Notes under the pieces: model-generated | What the model was told of the DNA's origin: nothing | Seen by the model: only the letters and a program-made list of their open reading frames with translations | Databases searched by the model: none | Translations under genes and position numbers: made by a program | Origin: Candidatus Poseidoniales archaeon | GTDB lineage: Archaea; Thermoplasmatota; Poseidoniia; Poseidoniales; Thalassarchaeaceae | Assembly (NCBI GenBank): GCA_012960975.1 | Contig: DUAE01000052.1 | Coordinates: 1 to 56,927 of the forward strand | DNA length: 56,927 nucleotides | Direction: 5' to 3' | Part shown: piece after piece, positions 1 to 10,500 of the stretch | How the letters are laid out: every line of letters begins with the position of its first letter | Position numbering within the stretch: the stretch's first letter is position 1

Positions 1-1614
1 AGGAGTCTCATCACCATCTAGTGTAAGAGTAGATGTCCAAGCAGTTCCTGAACCACCCATCGAAGTTGCTTCCGCGTCAATAGTACAAACAAGAGCTGTT
101 ACAGTCTCGCTTGCAGTAATTGTTAGAACAATATTATTGCCAGTTGTAGCTTGCGTAGCAGCTTGTGCATTATTAGATGCCATAGCAATCGTTAGAGTTG
201 GCGCTGTAAGATCAACAGTTACAGCACCAGAAGTTGCAGAGGTATCTGTAACACCCGCATTACCTGCTGCGTCAATGAAACTTGCACAAGAGAATACAGT
301 TGATTGTTCGGTCTCATCACCATCTAGTGTTAGAGCAGATGTCCAACCAGTTCCTGAACCACCCATTGAAGTTGCTTCACCATCAATAGTACAAACAAGA
401 GCTGTTACAGCCTCACTTGCAGTAATTGTTAGAGTGATTGTATCGCCAGACTTTGCTAAAGCAGAATTTGAATTAGAAGTAGACATAACGATTGCTAGAG
501 TTGGGACGGCGTAGTCAATATTGACTGAACCTGATGTTGCAGATGTATCTGTAACACCAGCGTTACCTGCTGCATCAATGAAACTTGCACAGGAAAATAC
601 AGTATCACCTGGAGTCTCATCACCATCTAGTGTAAGAGTGGATGTCCAACCAGTTCCTGAACCACCCATTGAAGTTGCTTCACCATCAATAGTACAAACA
701 AGAGCTGTTACAGTCTCGCTTGCAGTAATTGTTAGAACAATATTATTGCCAGTTGTAGCTTGCGTAGCAGCTTGTGCATTATTAGATGCCATAGCAATAC
801 TCAGAGTTGGCACGGTTGTGTCATATGACCAAGCATATTCAGTTGCAATAGAGTTAGGATTCCCGGCAGTATCTGTGAAAGTAGATGCTGCCACGTTGAT
901 TGTTACGGCTGCATCAGAAGCGGCGGTACATGTTGCCGTATAGACCGCACCTGAGCCAGACAAAGATCCCAGGTTACATCCAACTGCTACAATATCTGCC
1001 ACAGCAAAGTCACTAGCAGACTCGCTAAGAGTGAATGTTAGACCAATAGCTGCAGTTTGAGTCGCACCACCTGTTGCTGGAGTATTTGCTACAGTGGTTG
1101 TAATTGTCACAGTAGGGACTACTGTGTCTTGAGTTACGAAAGAAGTGCTTGTGTAAGTAGTACCAATGACAGTTACTGATGCTGTTACAGTAATAGTTGC
1201 GTCTGCAACGCCGCCCATATTGCCGGCGCCGCCGCCCCCGTCGTCATTGTAATCACAAGAAAATGCACCAGTAGAAGCGTGGGATGTTGTAGTTTCCGAC
1301 ACACCTCCATAAACACAGGTGACCGTAGCTGACAGTTGGTCAGTAGTACCTGTGACAGTGAATCCCGCCACTTCTTCGGCCAGAGTGACTATGTTATCCC
1401 CCGCTATTGAGGTTGTCCCTATCGTGACGTAGTTTGCTGAGGAAGATTCCCCTAACTCGCTATCGCTAACGCTACCGCTGTTGGTAATTTGCCCTGCAAG
1501 AATGACAATAGCAATCACAGCAGCTAGGCCGATTGCGATGTTTCTAAGGTCGGTCGATGTTACGGGCTTCTTGTTTGTATGGCTCACATTAATGAGCGGC
1601 ATGGCTGCAACCAT
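1..1614 (-). CDS. Secreted/surface protein with tandem Ig-like repeats (3' end outside window)
   Basis: The frame is open from an ATG at 1614 to the left edge, so the C-terminus is missing. The N-terminus has a basic stretch (HTNKKPVTSTDLR) and then one hydrophobic helix (about residues 27-45, IAIGLAAVIAIVILAG), which is either a signal anchor or a signal peptide. The rest is a series of beta-sandwich repeats of about 100 residues, rich in Thr, Ser, Ala and Val, with motifs such as VPTLSIAM, ITASETVTALVCTID and FSCASFIDAAGNAGV. Two cysteines per repeat probably form a disulfide. At least five units are visible and the last three are almost identical. Domains of this kind are typical of bacterial Ig-like adhesins. 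A second ATG at 1602 (MPLINV) is an equally good start. Function is inferred as adhesion or cell-surface structure; the exact family is not identified. Confidence 0.8.
   Translation of the reverse strand, partial: MVAAMPLINVSHTNKKPVTSTDLRNIAIGLAAVIAIVILAGQITNSGSVSDSELGESSSANYVTIGTTSIAGDNIVTLAEEVAGFTVTGTTDQLSATVTCVYGGVSETTTSHASTGAFSCDYNDDGGGGAGNMGGVADATITVTASVTVIGTTYTSTSFVTQDTVVPTVTITTTVANTPATGGATQTAAIGLTFTLSESASDFAVADIVAVGCNLGSLSGSGAVYTATCTAASDAAVTINVAASTFTDTAGNPNSIATEYAWSYDTTVPTLSIAMASNNAQAATQATTGNNIVLTITASETVTALVCTIDGEATSMGGSGTGWTSTLTLDGDETPGDTVFSCASFIDAAGNAGVTDTSATSGSVNIDYAVPTLAIVMSTSNSNSALAKSGDTITLTITASEAVTALVCTIDGEATSMGGSGTGWTSALTLDGDETEQSTVFSCASFIDAAGNAGVTDTSATSGAVTVDLTAPTLTIAMASNNAQAATQATTGNNIVLTITASETVTALVCTIDAEATSMGGSGTAWTSTLTLDGDETP
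5..830 (-). repeat. Tandem ~303-306 bp in-frame direct repeats
   Basis: Three successive copies of a unit begin near 5, 311 and 614 (spacing 306 and 303 bases), each encoding one Ig-like domain of 101-102 residues. The segment 77-189 is identical over 113 bases to 686-798, two units away, while the middle copy differs more. This implies recent duplication or gene conversion between alternate units. The array continues past the left edge. Confidence 0.85.
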
Positions 1615-2249
1615 GTTGGTTCCCACGACTTCTCGCCATATAGAAGGTTTCGGCCAATACCCTACGGGTGAGAGATATGGCCAATGGCCGATAATAAAAT
1701 AATTCGGGGAAATTATCTGCTAAATTATCCAAAAAACACAATTTCCTCGGCTGATAATACATTAGCGGATTCACCCACCCCCACCACTAAGTCCAACACT
1801 TGTAAAGTTTTATTGACAACAAATTTTAGCCGAGTAATTATTCAATCCAATGCCGTAATAGATTCATTTATTAATGCATATTTGCGACACATACTGAGCG
1901 GAAAATTCAACTGGAATTCGGATCGAAATCTAGCAAAAATATGGAAATAATTTCTAAAACTAATGTCTCAACAATTTGACAGAATTAGGTGAATTTGAGA
2001 TATTTAACAAAAAAAATAATAATAATTCAAGACGAATAAAAATTAGAAGATATATTTTTGCCCCACTTACCCCCTACTTTGAGAGTTTTTTCCACCGGGA
2101 ACTAAGGTTTTCTTTTATATACTCAAAATTCAACATCAAAAATTGCCTGAGCATTTTGAGGAAATTAATCAGAACAAAGGAAGAACTATTTTGAAACTGA
2201 AAGGCAAGTTGGAGAGCAAATACTCAGACTTGAGAAAGTAATTATTATT
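1615..2249. other. AT-rich spacer without a convincing gene
   Basis: This spacer lies between two minus-strand surface-protein genes. It is AT-rich, and the short open frames in it have no recognisable protein features. Near the 5' side of the Ig-repeat gene there are two GGCCAAT boxes (about 1652 and 1680), the second forming the palindrome GGCCAATGGCC. They sit 40-75 bases upstream of the start and could be a regulator site. The stretch ATATAG near 1640 could serve as a TATA element. None of this is certain. Confidence 0.4.
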
Positions 2250-2254
2250 TCAAT

Positions 2255-2306
2255 TTGAAAAAAAAGGACCGGAACGCCGGGACATTTCTGTCCCGACGAA
2301 CCGGTT
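2255..2306 (-). terminator. Two-part hairpin plus T-run after the 1644-residue surface protein
   Basis: Read on the minus strand, an outer stem ACCGG/CCGGT (2301-2305 with 2268-2272) encloses an inner stem CGGGACA/TGTCCCG with a GAAA-like loop (2278-2295). It is followed by a run of T (the A-run 2257-2265 on the plus strand). It begins about 37 bases past the stop codon of the gene ending at 2343, the right place for a transcription terminator. Confidence 0.65.
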
Positions 2307-2342
2307 TTACGTCTGTCAGATTTTGTTTTATTCAAACTCTAA

Positions 2343-5300
2343 TCAGTTTTCGTCAACATCTTCGTCATCGACTACTTCTTCCAAGTCCTCATCATCGAAC
2401 TCGTCAGTATAGTCGTGCTCGTCATCGAACTCGTCGTCTTCTTCAGATCCACGGAACATTCGACTCAATCCTAGAGCGGCGAGGATTCCAACAATACCGA
2501 CTCCAGCAGCCTTAGCTGGCTCTGAACCGATATCGTCGAGGAGGGTCAGGGTGACACCGTTGTCTCCAGAACCATCTCCATTGTGGTCATCCCACTCTGT
2601 TGGGTCATATGGGAAGGCATCTTCTTCATCGAGGATGTTGTTGATATCGACTGGGTCTGGGTGTCCATCACCATCGTCATCTGGGTCGATTGCGTTGCAC
2701 AGTCCATCTCCGACAATTACATCGTCATCAGTCCCGTACACGCCGTCAGCTCCAAAGTCAGTCTCGTTATCGACTGGTTCTACATCTGCATTTCTTGGAT
2801 CTCCTTGACCACCAGCAGCTGCACAAATTGCTTCTGTTACATCGAGCCAGCCGTCTCCATCGTCGTCCTGGTCAGTATTGTCTCCAACACCGTCACCATC
2901 TAGATCGTTGGTCTCACTTGGGTCCATTGGGAATGCATCGTCAGTGTTGATTACGCCGTCGTTATCGTTGTCCTGGTCGACTACGTCACAAAGTCCATCA
3001 CGGTCATTATCAGAAGGTACTGAGAATACATCTGCACCATCTGTACCACAGTTCTGCTCTTCGTTTTCAGTCCAGCCGTCTCCATCGTCGTCGTCGTCAG
3101 TATTGTCACCGAGTCCATCGCCGTCAAGATCGGCCCACTCACCCGCATCGTATGGGAATGCATCGTTTTCATCGAGCACACCATCACCGTCGTCATCAGT
3201 GTCAACCTTGTCACAAACAGCATCGCCATCGAAGTCATCAGGCACTGAATCAGCATCCAATGAATCGCTTCCACATGCGAATTCTTCTGCATCGGTCCAT
3301 GCGTCACCATCGTCATTCAAGTCAGCGTTATCGCCGACTCCATCACCGTCAGTGTCAACCGATTCGGTTTGGTCGTATGGGAATGCATCATTTACGTCGA
3401 GAACTAAATCGTTATCATCATCAATATCAGCATTGTCACCAATTCCGTCGCCATCAAAGTCAGCCCATTCACTTGGGTCTGTACTGAATGCATCATTCTC
3501 ATTTTCGACTCCATCGCCATCCATGTCATTATCGATTGCGTCACAGATGCCGTCGAGATCCATATCAGTTGGGATGTCTGTCAAATCCATTGGATCGGAT
3601 AAACACTCAATCTCTACAGTATCATCGTAACCATCGTTATCGTCGTCCAAATCGGCATTGTCACCAATAAGGTCACCATCGTTATCTGCCCACTCAGTAG
3701 GATCTCTTGGGAATGAATCATCGAAGTCAAGGTACCCATCATTATCATCATCAGTATCGATTAGGTCACATATTGTGTCATTATCGAAGTCGGACGGATA
3801 TGATGTTGCATCCATTGGATCGGTGAGACAATCCGCCTCATCTGTGTTATTCCAACCATCGTTGTCAAGATCGATATCGGAATTGTCACCAATTCCGTCA
3901 CCATCGTTATCTGTAGATTCATTTGCATCATCTGGGAATGCGTCCTCAGAATCAATTACTCCATCACCATCAGTATCTGAATCGAGAGTATCGCAGATTC
4001 CATCAGCGTCAGTATCAGCAGGTACACTCAAGCCATCAAATGGGTCAGTACCACATTGTAATTCCATATCGTCATACCAGCCATCGCCATCAGTGTCGAG
4101 TGAGAAGAACTGGACTGTGACGTTGTAATCTAATCCATCGTCACCAGTAGCATATCCTGCCCAATTTCTCAAACCAATCATCACTGTTTGGCCACCTTCG
4201 TAAGTGCCGCTATTATTATGTGATATTGTGTTTGAAGAATAAATCGGCTGACCATAAGCTGTGTTGTAGGTACCAGTCCCATATATATCTAAGATTAACC
4301 ATGTGTTATATCCAGAAGCATAATACTGAATCCCATCATGAGTTGCAGTAACTTCGTAACCGTGATCTACAGGTACTTCGAAGGTATATCGGTCAGTTGT
4401 ATCAACATCGCCGTGATTCCATCCACTGAATTCAAGCGTATTATTAGCTGTAACATTGTTGTAGGTATTGACGTGAATTGCATCACTTGCACCAGCACCT
4501 GCATCTTCGCCTGAACCCGCATCATCCTGTATTCCACCAACTAAATCAGTTAAAGATAGGAATTGAAGATCCATTGTGTAGGTAATATCTACTGCTCCAT
4601 AAGTGTAAATACCCAATGTCAACCATCCACCAGTTGTGACCCAAAGTCCAGATATACCAGATGTTGATCCAGTGTTTGAGGACTGCTGTGACACATAGTA
4701 TGCTCCATTCGCAGGGTAAGAGCAAGGTATTGTCTGTACTTGACACTTGTACATGTAAGTGTAGATATATTGCCCGTCAGGTATCCATGAAACATTCATC
4801 TGAAGATATTTGCCAGATGGCACGAGGATATTGTAGTAATCCCACTCGTCCCAATTATCTGATATCCATCCAGTACAAATTCCGCCAGTATCGTTTGCAT
4901 CACCATTCGCATCAATTTGATTCGAATTATTCAACCAAGTATTTCCACCAGGGTTTGTGTAAATGTTATCGGAAGCATCGACTCCCGTACCACAATCATC
5001 AGGATTTGCACCAGGCTCATTATCTGGTGTAATCATTGTAATATCGAGTGTATATTCACCACTTCCTCGGTCGGTCATAACCTTGATGTAAGCATTATCA
5101 CCACCGTATTGATAGGTGATTGAACATGTTTCAGGATTATAGTTGTATGAACCGCATCGAGTGTATAGGTAATTGTTACCAGGGGTAGAAGGCGTCATTA
5201 GATACAATTCAAGATCGTTCTGTACTGGGAAAGTTAAATTCACCATCAAAGCATAACCTTGAGGGATGAAAATTTCGTACATATCATACATATCCCATGA

Positions 5301-7277
5301 ATCGTGTCCATATCCAGAATACGAGTTATTCATCGAAACGATATGTGATGAACCGGATGCATAATACGAGCTGTCGCCAGCATCGAAGCCGAGTCCGGCG
5401 TCGTCCTGGTAAATACTCGCATCAGGCTCGATTGATTGATTGTAAATCGACCATTCCATCGTATAATTCATTTCGGCATCATCTGGAAGGCTGCCTTGCA
5501 TTATTCTCAACCAAACAGTTGATTCGGATGAAAGATCCATATTCCAATAATAAGATTCGTTGGTTGCAACTGCTTGAGGATTAAAGTAAGTACTTGTTGA
5601 AGAAGATACTGAAGATAGATATCCGCGATCCATGTATTGATATAAACGCAAAACATCAGTAGACTCATTATTGACCCAATCGAGTCGTGCCCATAATCCA
5701 TGATATGCAGGGACTGTAAATTCATACCAATCCTCGTCATCATATTGCTTGCATACCATTCCAGTGATTGTTCCCGCATTACCTAAATTAGTCAGGTCGA
5801 GAGGGCCATCGGAATCATCGTCAGGTGCGTCCGCACCAGACCCACCATCATCTTGAGTCCAGCAAGGAGGATCAACAGCTGGAGAGATTTGTAGAGTTAG
5901 TATGTATCCAGCAGATGGATCAACACTCGCCCACTGATAATATTCGACTTTGACATAAACCGTTGTATTCGTAATAGCGCCACCTAAGTCGATAAATTCA
6001 GGCTGATCATACCATGAATATGCGAGAAGACCGGTTAGGTCGGGATTCGCGTATACATAAATATCCAAATCGGCATTTTCAGCCCAGAATAATGTAAGAT
6101 TACCCGCGTATCCATCAGGTATTGCAACAGCCCAAGTATCAGATAAATCAGTTAGACCGACAATACCTGAACCGGCATTATCCATATCAAATGCGTCAGC
6201 AGTTATTAAACCGGTGAAAGAACCTAATGATTCAGCAACAGTAACTCCAATTCCTCCATCTCCATAGGAGTCAGTAAGTACAACAGACCAAGTTCCAGCT
6301 CCAGAATAAGGTCCTAGAGTGCCTGTTTCGTAACCGGCCATGCTTCCTACTGGAAAACTATAGACGGTACCATTTGGGGCCGTAATAGTCATCGCGGTTT
6401 CATATGGACACCAATAATCACAGACATAATCTATGCCTACTTCTTGACCTGCAGCTAAAGTGAATGTTTCTGACTTATATGACCAATAGCCAACATCAGG
6501 CATGTCCAAAATTGCTGGACCCATCACCACTTGAGTTTGATCTCCAGGTGCACCCGCATCACCAGGGAAAACGGTAATTTCTAATGTATAATCATCGTAC
6601 GAATTTTGATAACAGTAGTAACAACTTACTCCAACCATCATCGGTTCTCCAAGTAATTGGTGAGGTGTGTCTGTAAATGTAGAATAAGATGAGGGGGCTC
6701 TATAGCAATAGTATGGATTTTCCTCATACATCTCCCAATCTTCTGTACTCATCGACAGTACTCCAGTATGCGAATAATAGCAATAAGCCCATGATCCACC
6801 ATAATTGGAAGATGGATTGTAGTAATATCCCACCATTGTGGTAGGTCCCATGTGCAAACGGTAAGCATATGAATCGCCATATGAATAGGTTCCAGGAGTT
6901 GAATGATTCCATGTCAAAGTTGCTTTGACGCCGTACCCAATAGGCGGATCGATAGTGAAGAAATCATTAGTTGTATCACTCGTAGTGGAATACCCCGTTG
7001 CAGTTGAGTGGTCACCATAGTAAACATTCGTTTCATTAACACCCGACCAACCGAAATCTCCCGTGAGATTTATCGATGTGGCATAGGTGTTACCAGCATC
7101 GGTACCGCGGCAGGCATCATGCCCCAAACACGGTACAGGCGGAGCCTCTAGGGCAACCCGTTCGTCAGACAATTCTGACCTCTCTGGAAGTGCGTCAACT
7201 AACGGCACCATGACCGAGGCAATCATCAATAGGGCTAGACAAACAGAGCGTAGGGTGTTGCTTTGCATAGGGTTCAC
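2343..7277 (-). CDS. Giant cell-surface protein: PPC-like domains, thrombospondin type 3 repeats, C-terminal anchor
   Basis: This protein has 1644 residues. A signal peptide (about residues 1-30, core VCLALLMIASVMVPLVDA) is followed by roughly seven PPC-like beta domains (to about residue 1055). Many of these are introduced by a D-A-G-x-G-x-D-A type loop (QDDAGSGEDAG, QDDAGLGFDAG, DDGGSGADAP). Residues about 1059-1560 are thrombospondin type 3 calcium repeats: alternating DxDxDGxxD loops with periodic cysteine motifs ECGTDP-like and ICD, and six units of about 75 residues. One transmembrane helix (about 1587-1607) and a very acidic cytoplasmic tail end the protein. By family knowledge TSP3 arrays bind many calcium ions and make stiff stalks, while PPC domains often accompany secreted hydrolases. 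No catalytic domain is visible, so an adhesin or polymer-binding role is inferred. The next gene encodes a smaller paralogue. Confidence 0.9.
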   Translation of the reverse strand: MNPMQSNTLRSVCLALLMIASVMVPLVDALPERSELSDERVALEAPPVPCLGHDACRGTDAGNTYATSINLTGDFGWSGVNETNVYYGDHSTATGYSTTSDTTNDFFTIDPPIGYGVKATLTWNHSTPGTYSYGDSYAYRLHMGPTTMVGYYYNPSSNYGGSWAYCYYSHTGVLSMSTEDWEMYEENPYYCYRAPSSYSTFTDTPHQLLGEPMMVGVSCYYCYQNSYDDYTLEITVFPGDAGAPGDQTQVVMGPAILDMPDVGYWSYKSETFTLAAGQEVGIDYVCDYWCPYETAMTITAPNGTVYSFPVGSMAGYETGTLGPYSGAGTWSVVLTDSYGDGGIGVTVAESLGSFTGLITADAFDMDNAGSGIVGLTDLSDTWAVAIPDGYAGNLTLFWAENADLDIYVYANPDLTGLLAYSWYDQPEFIDLGGAITNTTVYVKVEYYQWASVDPSAGYILTLQISPAVDPPCWTQDDGGSGADAPDDDSDGPLDLTNLGNAGTITGMVCKQYDDEDWYEFTVPAYHGLWARLDWVNNESTDVLRLYQYMDRGYLSSVSSSTSTYFNPQAVATNESYYWNMDLSSESTVWLRIMQGSLPDDAEMNYTMEWSIYNQSIEPDASIYQDDAGLGFDAGDSSYYASGSSHIVSMNNSYSGYGHDSWDMYDMYEIFIPQGYALMVNLTFPVQNDLELYLMTPSTPGNNYLYTRCGSYNYNPETCSITYQYGGDNAYIKVMTDRGSGEYTLDITMITPDNEPGANPDDCGTGVDASDNIYTNPGGNTWLNNSNQIDANGDANDTGGICTGWISDNWDEWDYYNILVPSGKYLQMNVSWIPDGQYIYTYMYKCQVQTIPCSYPANGAYYVSQQSSNTGSTSGISGLWVTTGGWLTLGIYTYGAVDITYTMDLQFLSLTDLVGGIQDDAGSGEDAGAGASDAIHVNTYNNVTANNTLEFSGWNHGDVDTTDRYTFEVPVDHGYEVTATHDGIQYYASGYNTWLILDIYGTGTYNTAYGQPIYSSNTISHNNSGTYEGGQTVMIGLRNWAGYATGDDGLDYNVTVQFFSLDTDGDGWYDDMELQCGTDPFDGLSVPADTDADGICDTLDSDTDGDGVIDSEDAFPDDANESTDNDGDGIGDNSDIDLDNDGWNNTDEADCLTDPMDATSYPSDFDNDTICDLIDTDDDNDGYLDFDDSFPRDPTEWADNDGDLIGDNADLDDDNDGYDDTVEIECLSDPMDLTDIPTDMDLDGICDAIDNDMDGDGVENENDAFSTDPSEWADFDGDGIGDNADIDDDNDLVLDVNDAFPYDQTESVDTDGDGVGDNADLNDDGDAWTDAEEFACGSDSLDADSVPDDFDGDAVCDKVDTDDDGDGVLDENDAFPYDAGEWADLDGDGLGDNTDDDDDGDGWTENEEQNCGTDGADVFSVPSDNDRDGLCDVVDQDNDNDGVINTDDAFPMDPSETNDLDGDGVGDNTDQDDDGDGWLDVTEAICAAAGGQGDPRNADVEPVDNETDFGADGVYGTDDDVIVGDGLCNAIDPDDDGDGHPDPVDINNILDEEDAFPYDPTEWDDHNGDGSGDNGVTLTLLDDIGSEPAKAAGVGIVGILAALGLSRMFRGSEEDDEFDDEHDYTDEFDDEDLEEVVDDEDVDEN

Positions 7278-7298
7278 TGATTCCCATCAGACGATGAA

Positions 7299-7312
7299 AG
7301 GGATATAACAAT
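7299..7312 (-). promoter_or_regulatory. Possible TATA element for the 1644-residue surface protein
   Basis: The minus-strand sequence TTGTTATATCCC is centred about 28 bases upstream of the ATG at 7277. That spacing would fit a leaderless or nearly leaderless archaeal transcript. A second candidate, TTTATTATAGA, lies near 7362-7374. There is no experimental or comparative support. Confidence 0.3.
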
Positions 7313-7420
7313 GTCGTAGAATGCTCATCCTTTTCCAATAATGTTGGTGGTTAGGAAATCTATAATAAACTGCCAAATTATTCAATAAACAGCGCCCTTC
7401 AGTAGTTTTAAGCTCGCAAA

Positions 7421-7463
7421 TACAAAAAATGAGGGAGGGAATATTAGAATTTCTAATAATATT
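7421..7463 (-). terminator. AT-rich hairpin and T-run after the 1019-residue surface protein
   Basis: On the minus strand an AATATTA..TTAGAA arm pairs with TTCTAATATT (7440-7463), with a small bulge. A run of six T follows (the A-run at 7424-7429). It lies about 60 bases after the stop codon of the gene ending at 7525. The stem is weak because it is AT-only. Confidence 0.4.
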
Positions 7464-7524
7464 TTACTTGACTTAAATCTATTAAATTCCGAGTTAGAGA
7501 TATGGCATCAGTAACGAAACTAAC

Positions 7525-10500
7525 TCAGTCCAAACCGGGTGGTGGAGGAGGAGGTTTTGTAAGTTCAGATTTTGGTTCAAATCCAGGTGGTGGAAGTGGG
7601 GGAGGAGTTGGGCTAACTACAGGCTCCAATCCAGGTGGTGGCGGAGGTGGTGCAGTGTCGTCAAAATCCATTTCAGAATCTATTTCTTCGTCGGCAGAAA
7701 TATCATCATATTCACTAATATCGTCATCTTGATAGAAGGAGATAATATCTGAGCTATCGCCTTTCTTTTTTGATGACATGAAAATAGCTCCTCCGATTCC
7801 ACCTAAGATTACCAATAGGATTCCAATCATAATAATCGGATGTAAACTTATTTTTTCTCCAATCGATAAAGGATAGGCATTATCTCCCAAACCATCATTG
7901 TTTCGATCTTCCCACTCATCAGGGTCTTGAGGGAATGCATCGGAATTGTCTAGAATTCCATCTCCATCATCATCATCATCCATCTCATTGCATGTTTTAT
8001 TCCCATCAACGTCATCAGGAATTGAATTGTCTGCGAGTGCATCAGTGCCACAAATCGCCTCTATATCGTCATACCAACCATCACCATCATCGTCGAAATC
8101 AGCATTGTTTCCGATGCCGTCCCCATCGGTATCATATTGCTCGGTATCATCGAACTGGAAAGCATCGTTCCAATCGAGAATTCCATCATTGTCATCATCT
8201 TCATCAGTAGAGTCACAAAACATATCTCTATCAAAATCGACAGGTATTGAGTTAGCATCAAGAGAATCTGTTCCACAATTTGGTTCATCCACATCTAGCC
8301 AGCCATCCCCATCATCATCAGTATCGCCATTATTTCCTACACCATCTCCATCGGTGTCAAGCCATTCTGTCTCATCATAGGGGAAATCATCAGATAAATC
8401 AAGGACTCCATCGTTGTCGTTATCGGTGTCGACAATATTGCAAATGTGATCTCCGTCAGCATCGTCAGGCATCGATACAGGATCCATTTGATCTGAACCA
8501 CACTCGACCTCATCGGCATCGAGCCAACCATCATTATCATCATCAGGATCTGAATTGTCTCCAAGGTCGTCTCCGTCGTTATCTGCCCATTCATATACAT
8601 TCAATGGGAATAAATCGTAGTCATCGCCGACATTATCGCCATCATCATCCATGTCGGCATTATTTCCAGTGCCATCATCATCAGTATCGAACCATTCTAA
8701 TGGATCCTCGGGGAAAACATCGGCTGCATTATCGTAGCCATCGCCGTCGATATCTGGGTCGAGCGCATCGCAAATACCATCGGAATCCATATCTGCAGGC
8801 AGGTCGTACCAATCGAGAGGATCTGAGCCACAATTTATTTCAGTGTCATCAGTATAAGCATCGCCATCATCATTCGTATCGGCATTATTCCCTATGCCAT
8901 CATTATCACTATCGAGCCATTCTTGGTCGTTATGAGGGAAATCATCGGAATCATCTGGCCAACCATCGTCATCGTCATCAGCATCAATTGCATCACAGTC
9001 CCCATCACCATCAGTATCGATTGGAGTGTCGAATCTATCGAGCGGATTCGTTCCACAGAGATTTTCCGTCGTGTCGTTCCAACCATCGTTATCATCGTCT
9101 TCATCGGCATTATCACCGATGCCGTCATTATCGTAATCTGCCCATTCAGCCGAATTGTAAGGAAAAGGATCATTTCCATCATCTACCCCATCATTATCAT
9201 CATCTTGGTCAAGCGCATCACAAGTTCCGTCACCGTCAAAGTCATCGGGTACACTATTGGCATCATCTGGATCAGAGCCACAATCTGTCTCATTCGTATC
9301 CCAATGGCCATCACCATCAGAGTCGAGAGAAAAAAACCACCAAGACATTCCATAATAGCCCTCACCTGAGGTTGCACGAACTTGAACTAAAACATCCATC
9401 CCCTCTACAATCATTCCAGGATAAGTACCGGAACCGTTTGAGGTGACGTGTTCTGGATTATTGGTGCTTGAATAATCAATCGTATTAGTCTGATTGTCCG
9501 CTAGAATGACTTGGAAATCTACTTCTGTAGAATTAAACCATACCGAAACTGCAACTCCATAGCCCAAAGGCACAGTTGTCTGATAGTTATCATTAAGATC
9601 ATTATTTAATGACCCCCATCCAGTGTAGCTATTATTTGCTGAAACCGTGTTTATCGTCAAATTAGTGGGATTCAGGTAGTCATTAGAGGCATCGCCGCCA
9701 GTTCCTGCATCATTCTGATTATATGCAGGTAGTCCTGATGTCGAGAAAAGTTCGAGAGTTAAATTATACCATCCAGGTGCACTTGAACCCCAATCATCAA
9801 CCTGCAAATAAACAATAGTGCCACCCACATTTGTGCCATTACTCGCAACATTTTCAGGTTGCGAACCAGTATATGCAATATCGATTTGAGTGCCATTTGA
9901 ATCATATAACCACATGTCAAAATCAGCAGAGCTAAGATGAATCATCTCAATCATTATACCATGATTTTGTGGAATCGACATAGCAAACCAGTCTATATCA
10001 TTAATAGATGAAAGATTTGCCTGATAAGTAGTATTAGTTGCAGTTATATTGAGTGCATTAGCCATTATACCGGGCGCATCTTGGCAACTCCCTGCATCAT
10101 TATTGGTACAATTTCCGCCGCCGCCGCCGCCGCCGCCACCGCTGCCAGTAGAGAATATCCAAATTTGCATAGTGTATTGACCAGTTCCACTACCTGACCA
10201 ATATTGTACGCGAATATAGACTTGTGTTCCACCGACTGATGTTCCATTCGATGTGACATCATCAATGCTCGATGATGAAAAACTATCATCGATAGTATTA
10301 CCTGTAGCATTATAGAGGTACAAATCAAAATCAAAACCATTAGGAGAGGTTAATTGGACAGCGATTCCGGTATTTGCAGACATATTGATGCCATAGTAAT
10401 CATCGGAATCGCTAGATGATACATTGCCATAATAAGTTCCATTCGTAGCTGTCAAATTCGCTGCAGTAGAAGTCGTACTTCCCGCATCCCCGCCAGTTCC

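Noticed and set aside
137-943. Plus-strand frames of 125 and 140 residues at the left end
   Set aside because: They are antisense to the Ig-repeat protein, repeat with its 303-base period, and have a coiled composition of Val, Ser and Pro with no domain. They are shadows.
1684-2194. Two short plus-strand frames of 88 and 72 residues
   Set aside because: They are in an AT-rich spacer, lack a binding site or protein motif, and probably arise by chance.
2343-4110. Periodic repeats that could look like a CRISPR array
   Set aside because: The period follows the coding TSP3 repeats, the units vary as codons do, and there are no constant repeats with unique spacers.
8280-9446. A 388-residue plus-strand frame rich in His, Arg and Tyr
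   Set aside because: It is the antisense of the Asp-rich thrombospondin repeats; such GAC/GAT-rich arrays produce long complementary frames automatically.
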